A DNA stretch of 16,457 nt from Triparma columacea (taxonomy: Eukaryota > Sar > Bolidophyceae > Parmales > Triparmaceae): the NCBI GenBank assembly GCA_030267965.1, contig BRYA01000058.1, positions 4,100 through 20,556 on the forward strand, in the 5' to 3' direction. Positions 1 through 6,600 of this stretch are shown piece after piece; the first letter of the stretch is position 1; each line of letters opens with the position of its first letter. The notes beneath the pieces were generated by a model. That model was not told the origin of the DNA. It searched no databases and saw only the letters and a list, made by a program, of their open reading frames with translations. Made by a program: the position numbers and the translations under genes.

Positions 1-44
1 CCCCCCCCCCCCCCCCTCCCTCCCCCCCCCCCCTCCCCCCCCAG
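1..44 (+). other. 3' end of an intron with a near-pure poly-C tract
   Basis: The first 42 bases are almost only C with a few T, followed by AG at 43-44. This matches the polypyrimidine tract and 3' splice site of an intron whose start lies outside the window. The next exon opens a reading frame directly after the AG. C rather than T dominates, as in several other introns of this window. Confidence 0.7.
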
Positions 45-364
45 AACACGACCATGAAATGTGTGACAAGCTGGAAAGGGCTCCCAGCTCGTACCTCAAG
101 GAGCACTTCTGGTACGACTCCGTAATCTACCACACCCCCGCCCTAAAGTCGGTCTGCGATCTCGTCGGCAGCGACAAGCTAATGTACGGCACCGACAACC
201 CCTTCTTCCCACCGAAGGAGGGAGCGAGGAGCGACAAGGAGTGGCCGAGCACGAGCAAGAACTACGATGCCATTGACGGGATGGTGGGGGAGGATGTTAG
301 GAACGACATCGTTTGGGGGAACGCGAGCAGGCTGTTAGGGATTGAACCCATCCATCAGAAGTAA
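45..364 (+). CDS. Amidohydrolase-2 family protein (ACMSD-like), last exon only
   Basis: This is the C-terminal exon of a metal-dependent hydrolase of the amidohydrolase-2 family, which includes aminocarboxymuconate semialdehyde decarboxylase (ACMSD) and related decarboxylases. The exon starts after the AG at 43-44 with two bases completing a codon, reads H-D-H-E-M, and stops at TAA 362-364. About 106 residues are visible. The strongest signature is MYGTDNPFF near 183-209: in this family the Asp in the '(F/Y)GSD(Y/N)P' motif is a metal ligand or catalytic residue at the end of the barrel. The tail D-I-V-W-G-N-A-S-R-L-L-G-I matches the usual '..I..NA.RLLG' ending. The substrate cannot be told, and the N-terminal metal-binding His residues lie outside the window. 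PRP16 starts 94 bases downstream on the same strand. Confidence 0.75.
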
Positions 365-458
365 ATGTACGGAGAATTTTTTGTAAAACTCCAAATTCCT
401 GTCCTTCCAATCCTGATCCAATCCTTTTTTCTTCTTCCCAAATTAGCTTTGTTGTGTG
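365..458 (+). other. Short intergenic region between amidohydrolase and PRP16
   Basis: Only 94 bases separate the amidohydrolase stop from the PRP16 ATG, so the 3' UTR of one gene and the promoter of the next must share this space. It is T-rich with pyrimidine runs. I see no clear AATAAA signal or TATA box. Confidence 0.5.
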
Positions 459-3400
459 ATGGTAAAATTTAAGAAGAGGAAGAACCCATTCGGTTCTAAT
501 CCTCCAGCTCCACCTTCTTCTACACTTTGTACATCATCTGAAGCAGTATCATCCTCCAATTCGTTAGAATCATCGAAATCTTCCTCCATAGCAAATACCT
601 CCTCGTTAGACTCTTCATCATTTGTATCTAATTTACCTACAAATGATCATCATTTGATTCAATCATCATCCGTACCATCATCAACACCATCATCCAATCC
701 ATCTAATATATCATCTGTAGATAAATCAGAAGGAAAGGAGAAAATAAGCAAATGGCGTCGAAGGAAACGCTCATTTGATGGAAAGGATGAGGACGCCACA
801 CGAGGTGAGTTGTGCGTTGAGAGCTTCCAAAGAAAAATACATTTCAATACTCTAGGCCAGAGCGGGAGAGTCGCGAGTTGGGCGCGTTGAAACGTTTGTA
901 TTATTTTTTCTCACCGCCTTGTGTGTGGAACGCTTTGCGGAGCCGTTCGCGGAGGGCCTGGCCCTCGGCGTCGAGCTCGAAAGGGCGGCGGCCGCGGCAC
1001 ACGCGCGCGCAAGCCGGTCTAAGGCGACCGAATGGGATCCGTCGAAGGCGACTGCGTGGGTTCCGTTTAAGGCGACCGCATGGGGCACTTCTGCGGCGAC
1101 CGCATGGGACGCTTGATATGCTACAAAGAAACGAGGAGCACGCGTTGAAATCTCTCTTCATGTTGACTAACATAACAAACACCATAATCGCCATTACCGC
1201 AGACTCCAAAAACCGCCACGAGGATAAGGATGAGGATTCTATGTCTACTACCACTACAAATACTACCTCAAATACTACCACAGCAAATACTACCTCAACC
1301 ACCACATCTACACCCACAACAGCAGGGAATGGCAGCACAAATTATGAGGCAAATGATGAGGATACAGAAACACTTAAAAAAGCCCAAAAGCAAGCATCCC
1401 AATTCAAGCCTTCATCCTCCACCGTCACTACCGCAGACGACGATTTCACCAACCAGTACCTCTACGCAGACGACGATACCAACACGCTAACAACAGCCTC
1501 AGATTCAAACATTGGTGGTGGTATCATATACGAGAGTGACCGGATTCGCAAGCGGGAGGCGGATAACGACAGGTTAAGAGAGAGGGCTAAGAGCGGTATG
1601 GGTACGGGGCAGGTGAAACAGCAGGGGGTTAGTGCGAGGAAAAGCGCACTTAACGACGACCAGAGAATGTGGGAGGAGAACAGGTGAGAAAAAGAGGGGG
1701 AGGGAAAAGAAGGAGAGACAAACAAGAATTGCATGAGAAGTAGAGACAAACAAGAATAGCATGAGACAAATTACAAGAGCAAGAGACAAGCAAAACCCCA
1801 CACACCTCAACCCCCCCCGCTCCCCCCCTAACCCACCCCCACAACCCTCTACGCGACTCTCTTCGCTCGTCGTCCCTTAGACTCCTAACCTCTGGAGCTG
1901 CCGTCCGTTCCACAGTAGACCTCGACCACATGAACGAGGAGGACTCTCGCACTCAGCTGATCGTACATCAGATAAAACCACCCTTCCTTGACGGGAGGGT
2001 ATCGTTCAGTACGCAAAGGGAGGGTGTAGCTACGGTTAAAGACAACAGCTCGGATATGGCTAGAATGGCTAGAGAAGGTAGCGCAACGTTAAGAATGTTG
2101 AGGGAGAAGAAAGATAAAGGTATGATGAGACAAAGGTTTTGGGAATTAGGAGGGAGTAGAATGGGGGATGCTGTCGGTGTGAAGAAGGATACGGAGAGGG
2201 AAAAGGACACAGAAGAGACGGACGAGAATGGAGAGGTTGATTATAGGAAGAACACAGGGTTCGCGGACCACGTTAAAAGTCAGGGTGATAACAAAAGCTC
2301 AGAATTCGCGAAATCAAAATCCATCAAACAACAAAGGGAGTACCTCCCCGTCTACACCGTCAGAGACGAGCTCCTAAACGTCGTCCGTGAGAACAGTGTT
2401 ATAATAATCGTCGGTGAAACCGGTTCCGGTAAAACCACCCAGCTTACGCAGTACCTTATGGAGGACGGGTACACTGATTACGGTATGATCGGATGCACGC
2501 AACCTAGAAGAGTCGCGGCTATGAGCGTAGCTAAGAGAGTAAGCGATGAGGTATTCGGGACTCTCCCAACCTTAAATAAAGAGGTGGACGAACTTGGAGG
2601 GAAGGTTGGGTATGCGATTAGGTTTGAAGACGTAACGAGCGAACATACGAGGATAAAATACATGACGGATGGGGTGCTGTTAAGGGAAAGTTTGAGAGAC
2701 CCGGATTTGAATATGTATAGCGCGATCGTTATGGACGAAGCACATGAAAGGAGGTGAGAGAGAGGGGGGGGGGAAGGGATAAGGAAGGTGGAGGGGACGA
2801 ATGTAGGGGCAAGATTGGAACCATCAATTTCACGGTTAGGACAGAAGAAGATATCAATTTAGATTATATATATGAACTCCCACTAACACAACCCTCTACG
2901 CGACTCGCTTCGCTCGTTGCACTCGCTTCGCTCGTCGCCCTCAGCCTCAACACTGACGTGCTCTTCGGAATCCTCAAAAAGGTAATCGCTCGTCGACACG
3001 ACCTGAAGCTCATCGTAACTTCCGCCACCCTATCCTCTGAAACTTTCTCCAACTTCTTCGGCGGCGTTCCGGTCTTCAGGATCCCGGGGAGGACCTTCCC
3101 GGTACAGACTTACTACACGAAGACGGTAGCCGAGGACTACGTAATGACGGCAGTGAAGAAGGTGAGAGATATCAATGTAGATTATATATATGAACAAATC
3201 CCCCCCCCACCCCCCCCACTAACACAACCCTCTACGCGACTCGCTTCGCTCATTGCCTTCTACGCGACTCGCTTCGCTCGTCGCTCGCTTCGCTCGTCGC
3301 TCGCTTCGCTCGTCGCTCGCTTCGAAGGTGCTAGAAATACACTTTAACTCCGGCCCGGGCGACATCCTAGTCTTCATGACTGGGCAGGAGGACATTGAGG

Positions 3401-5170
3401 GAGGTGAGAAGGGGGGAAGGACGCAAGACCAGGTGTAAGGGGACGAACCCTAACACAAATCAAGTGGCAAGATTGGAACCATCTATCAATTTCACGGTTG
3501 GGACAGAAGATATCAATGTAGATTATATATATGAACTAATCCCGTCTCTCCACTAACACAACCCTCTACGCGACTCGCTTCGCTCGTCGCACTCGCTTCG
3601 CTCGTCGCCCAGTCTGCGGACTCGTTGCCGAGAAGATAATGGCGATCGATGGCGACTCCCCTCCCCTCCTGGTCCTTCCCATGTACTCCCAGCTGCCCGC
3701 AGACATGCAGGCCAAGATTTTCCAGGCCGCCGAGAAGGGCGTCCGCAAGGTAATCGTATCAACCAACGTCGCCGAGACCTCCCTGACGGTCGACGGCATA
3801 AAGTACGTAGTCGACTGCGGCTTCAACAAGCTCAAGGTCTACAACTCTAAGATCGGGATGGACACGCTAAACGTGACGCCGGTATCACAGGCGAACGCTA
3901 ACCAGAGGAGCGGGAGGGCGGGGAGGACGGGACCGGGGTTCGCGTTTCGACTATACACGGACAGGCAATATAGGGAGGAGCTAATGGCGAATAGCGTACC
4001 TGAGATACAGAGGACGAACCTTTCTAACGTTGTGCTACTGCTTAAGAGTCTGGGGGTGGAAAATTTACTAGGTGAGAATGCTGTGAAGGGGAGGCCCCAA
4101 CCCTTTATGTATAAGAACTGATCCACCCCCCCCCCATCTCTCCACTAACACAACCCTCTACGCGACTCGCTTCGCTCGTCACCCTCCTTCGCTCGTCGCC
4201 AGACTTTGACTTCATGTCGCCCCCCCCCCAGGCTACGCTTGAGTCTAGCCTCTACCAGCTCTGGGTTCTCGGGGCTCTCGACAACACTGGAAGTCTGACA
4301 ACGATGGGATCGAACATGTCCGAGTTTCCCCTCGATCCCCCCCTCTCCAAGATGCTCCTCTTTGCCCACGAGAACGGCAACTGCAGCGACGAGGTCCTAA
4401 CCATCGTCGCCATGCTCTCCGTCCCCAGCGTGTTCTTCAGGCCCAAGGACAGGGAGGAGGAGAGCGACGCGGCCCGGGAGAAGTTCTTCGTACCAGAGAG
4501 CGACCACCTCACCCTCCTCAACGTCTTCCTCAGGACGAAGCAGCACAAGTTCGACGCCCAGTGGTGCGCCAAGCACTTCATACACTCCAAGGGGATAGGG
4601 AAGGCCCGGGAGGTCAGGGCCCAGCTCGTGGACTTGATGAAGCAGCAGAGGCTGGGAATCAGGAGCTGCGGGGGCACCTGGGACGTGGTCAGGAGGGCCA
4701 TCTGCAGCGCCTACTTCTACAACTCGTCGAGGATCAAGGGGATCGGGGAGTACGTCAACATGCTCACCGGCATCCAGAGCTGCCTGCACCCCAGCAGCGC
4801 TTTGTACGGCCTCGGCTACACCCCGGACTTTGTGTGCTACCACGAGCTCATCAGCACGAGCAAGGAGTACATGAGCTGCGTGACGGCGGTGGACGGGGAG
4901 TGGCTGGCGGAGCTGGGGCCGATGTTCTTCAGCGTTAAGGAGAGCTACGCGAGCAGGATCACGAAAAGAGCGACGGAGGAGAGGAGGGCTAAAAGGATGG
5001 AGGAGGAGTTCAAGAAGGCCAAGGAGGAGATTGATAGGAAGGAGGAGGAGAGGAGGGAGAAATTGGGGAAGAAGCTTTTCGGGGGAGGGGGAGGAGGGAA
5101 GATAGGCGGCGTCGGAGGAGCCGGGGGAGGGAGCGCCAAGTTCATGCCAAAGAGGAGGTTTGGGCTGTAA
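459..5170 (+). CDS. PRP16: Pre-mRNA-splicing factor ATP-dependent RNA helicase PRP16/DHX38
   Basis: DEAH-box helicase that in known orthologues remodels the spliceosome after the first splicing step. Exons: 459-804, 1203-1683, 1881-2753, 2945-3161, 3328-3403, 3613-4071, 4203-5170. They join to 3420 nt (1139 residues; human about 1227, yeast 1071). The N-terminal part is Ser-rich (exon 1), then Thr-rich (exon 2). Motif I GETGSGKT is at about residue 454, DEAH at 561 (split from its conserved S-L-N-T-D-V-L-F-G by intron 3), SAT near 593 and QRSGRAGR near 762. Helicase-associated and OB-fold regions follow. The diagnostic Prp16 features are the block P-P-F-L-D-G-R before the helicase core, F-A-D-H, S-E-F-A-K and the C-terminal R-F-G-L. 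The ATG at 459 is the first after an in-frame TAG. Exons 1-2 are less certain than exons 3-7. Introns 2-6 share a repeat. Confidence 0.95.
805..1202 (+). other. PRP16 intron 1, with a GC-rich insert
   Basis: A 398-base intron, GTGAGT donor at 805 and AG acceptor at 1201-1202, chosen because it keeps the frame into the Asp/Thr-rich exon 2. Roughly bases 940-1120 are far richer in G and C than the rest and hold an ordered 24-bp tandem repeat. The flanks (805-915, 1117-1202) are AT-richer. An open frame of 65 codons (919-1116, +) and one of 78 codons (852-1088, -) cross the insert. Neither is supported as a gene. This intron lacks the repeat module found in introns 2-6. Confidence 0.6.
1021..1116 (+). 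repeat. Four tandem 24-bp units in PRP16 intron 1
   Basis: Four adjoining units, 1021-1044, 1045-1068, 1069-1092 and 1093-1116, each begin with (A/G)(A/C)GGCGAC(C/T)G followed by (A/C)(A/G)TGGG. The period is exactly 24 bases, a multiple of three, and the second half of each unit varies more than the first. On the plus strand this reads as an 8-residue repeat around ATAW; on the minus strand it reads as a repeat around HAVA. Confidence 0.8.
1829..1880 (+). repeat. Intron repeat family 1, copy in PRP16 intron 2
   Basis: The 3' end of intron 2 (1684-1880) carries the family module: ACAACCCTCTACGCGACTC, then a TTCGCTCGTCG block leading into the acceptor AG at 1879-1880. One T replaces G in the usual CTCGCTTCGCTCG core. 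A C-rich stretch precedes it. The upstream half of this intron is purine-rich and unlike the other copies, so this is a short or diverged copy. Confidence 0.75.
2792..2944 (+). repeat. Intron repeat family 1, copy in PRP16 intron 3
   Basis: A long copy filling most of intron 3 (2754-2944). In order it holds GGGGACGAA, GCAAGATTGGAACCATC, CAATTTCACGGTT, GGACAGAAG, GATATCAAT, TAGATTATATATATGAAC, CTAACACAACCCTCTACG, and two CTCGCTTCGCTCG blocks before the acceptor AG at 2943-2944. The same order appears in intron 5. Confidence 0.85.
3168..3327 (+). repeat. Intron repeat family 1, copy in PRP16 intron 4
   Basis: Intron 4 spans 3162-3327. The copy begins at GATATCAATGTAG only a few bases after the GTGAGA donor, so it lacks the 5' part seen in introns 3 and 5. 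It keeps TAGATTATATATATGAAC, gains a long poly-C tract, then CTAACACAACCCTCTACG and an expanded CTCGCTTCGCTCGTCG array up to the acceptor at 3326-3327. Confidence 0.85.
3268..3323 (+). repeat. Tandem 16-bp microrepeat inside PRP16 intron 4
   Basis: The unit CTCGCTTCGCTCGTCG occurs three full times (3268-3283, 3284-3299, 3300-3315) plus half a unit (3316-3323), ending just before the acceptor. Other family-1 copies hold only one or two units, so this is a local expansion. Confidence 0.85.
3439..3612 (+). repeat. Intron repeat family 1, copy in PRP16 intron 5
   Basis: The longest copy, in intron 5 (3404-3612), with the same block order as intron 3: GGGGACGAA, GGCAAGATTGGAACCATC, CAATTTCACGGTT, GGACAGAAG, GATATCAATGTAGATTATAT, CTAACACAACCCTCTACG, two CTCGCTTCGCTCG blocks and the acceptor AG at 3611-3612. 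A short internal segment with an extra CTAACACAA differs from intron 3. Confidence 0.85.
4136..4202 (+). repeat. Intron repeat family 1, copy in PRP16 intron 6
   Basis: Intron 6 (4072-4202) ends in the family-1 module ATCTCTCCACTAACACAACC, CTCTACGCGACTCGCTTCGC and a second TTCGCTCGTCG block before the AG at 4201-4202. The AT-rich middle block found in introns 3-5 is absent. A poly-C run sits just upstream. Confidence 0.8.
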
Positions 5171-5227
5171 AGAAATGATTCGGTCAAAAATTGCAGCTTT
5201 CTTTTCGCCACAAAATATAGAAAGAGT
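5171..5227. other. Convergent intergenic spacer
   Basis: Only 57 bases separate the PRP16 stop from the stop of the minus-strand VTT gene, so their 3' UTRs probably overlap. The spacer is AT-rich. No clear polyadenylation hexamer or hairpin is seen. Confidence 0.5.
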
Positions 5228-6361
5228 CTAGACCAACGTTGGCCCTTCCCCCCTCCTCCCCCCCACCATCTTCTCATGCCCATTTTCCTCCCTCAACACC
5301 CCCTCGTCCTCCAGCATTACCTTCAGCTTCTTTTTCGTATAGCACGTGATCGCCACCGTCACCCCCAAGCTCGCTAGCCCCCCAATTATAGCCATGCTCA
5401 TACCGATCGGACTCGTTAAATCTAAATCATCAGTCTCGTCAATGTCTGCAAGAGAGTGTATCAGGCAACCAATGTAAGAAAGCGGGACCGCGTACGCAAC
5501 GTTCGCCAACACCATCGCCGCGACGAACTCTGGCAGGAGCCTGCAGCTCTCCGTTGCCCCCAGAACCATGTTGAGGGCGGCAATTGGGATTAGGGGGGAG
5601 AGACGGAGGAGGAGCTGGACTTGAAGGGACTGGGAACGGTCGCCTAACACGCGCTCAACGGCGCGGTAGGTCATGTACTTTGACTTTAAGTAACCGGCGA
5701 AGGATGTGAGGACGTTTCGGGATATAATGAAGGCCAATAGTCCACCTACTGCGTTGGCGAGGACAGAGACTAATATTGATACGAGGTAGGAGAGCCAGAA
5801 GTTTGACGTCTTGGACATCAGGATTACAGAGACACCGACGGGGAGGATAGAATAGGCGATGCCTACTAGGGGGGATATTACTCCGAAGAGAGACACGCTG
5901 AGGATTATAGTGGTGAAGTCTGGTGGTGATGAATGTGTTGGTAATTTTGTCAGTCGGAGCTACCGTAGTCGGCAAGTGATGCCAACGGATCGAGGTTATT
6001 TTTACAATGTTTCAGCGTCTCCGTCTCCTTTTTTTTTTTTGACACCTTGGACGCCATTGAAGTAGCTGTTTTCGCTCCCACACTCACCTTGCTCTATCAA
6101 GTTATTCGCCGCATCATTAGCAAAACCGATCGTGATCTGCGTCGTTAAGCTATCTACAAAAAAGAACATGATGAGGCACGAAAAGCAAATAGCGAAGGTC
6201 TTCTGGACCCACGTTATCTTAGGCACAGACGAGCGCTTAGCGCAGGCCCTTACACCGTTGAGGAGCGGCTCTAAGGTAGATGGGAGGCCAGACAGGGAAT
6301 TTTGAGGTGGCTTTTGGGTGTCGTTTGGGTTCCGCATGGGAGAGCTGCTGGAGAAACTCAT
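5228..6361 (-). CDS. TVP38/TMEM64 (VTT/SNARE-associated) family membrane protein
   Basis: Two exons, 6088-6361 and 5228-5919, split by an intron with a GTGAG donor at 6087 and an AG acceptor at 5921-5920. They join to 966 nt (321 residues). An Asp codon spans the junction and leads into F-T-T-I-I-L-S. The family acts in Golgi and ER membranes; members are linked to lipid scrambling and vesicle traffic. A Ser/Pro-rich cytosolic start is followed by a membrane segment at about residues 53-70, then several more. The VTT signature R-L-S-P-L-I-P followed by N-M-V-L-G-A-T lies at about 196-212. The chosen ATG at 6361 is the first in frame after a TAA; a second Met nine codons on (6334) is possible. 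It is divergent from the 746-residue gene. Confidence is high for the family and moderate for the exact start. Confidence 0.85.
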
Positions 6362-6600
6362 TGGGGACGGGGAATGGGTGGAAAGAGGGAAAGAGGGGCG
6401 GGAGAACGACGTTAAGGGTGCCAAGGGGGGTAGGATGGAGAAGATTTAGCACGTTGAGGGGCCAATAATGCCTGAAATTAACTAACGGGCCCAAATTCGA
6501 CGAGTGACCGGGTCTTCTCAGGCAGTCATTTCGGAAGAGGGACTCACCGGCAAAGGGGAATTCTTCTGTTTGTTGTTTAGGGACGAAAAACGATAGGTAG
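6362..6600. promoter_or_regulatory. Shared divergent promoter region
   Basis: These 239 bases lie between two divergent start codons and must hold both promoters and 5' UTRs. A CCAAT sequence occurs at 6462-6466. No TATA box is obvious. A short open frame on each strand crosses it, with no sign of being a gene. Confidence 0.4.

Noticed and set aside
901..1338. Minus-strand Val-rich ORF of 145 codons
   Set aside because: It is the complement of the Thr-rich PRP16 exon 2 and the GC-rich part of intron 1. Its repetitive composition mirrors the repeats.
2754..3347. Open reading frame running through PRP16 introns 3 and 4
   Set aside because: It includes the repeat-rich introns and breaks the conserved DEAH-box to S-L-N-T-D joint. 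Splicing at GTGAGA and AG gives an exact helicase match.
4397..4938. Long antisense and alternate-frame ORFs over PRP16 exon 7
   Set aside because: Exon 7 is GC-rich, so stop codons are rare in the other frames. The plus frame matches Prp16 throughout.
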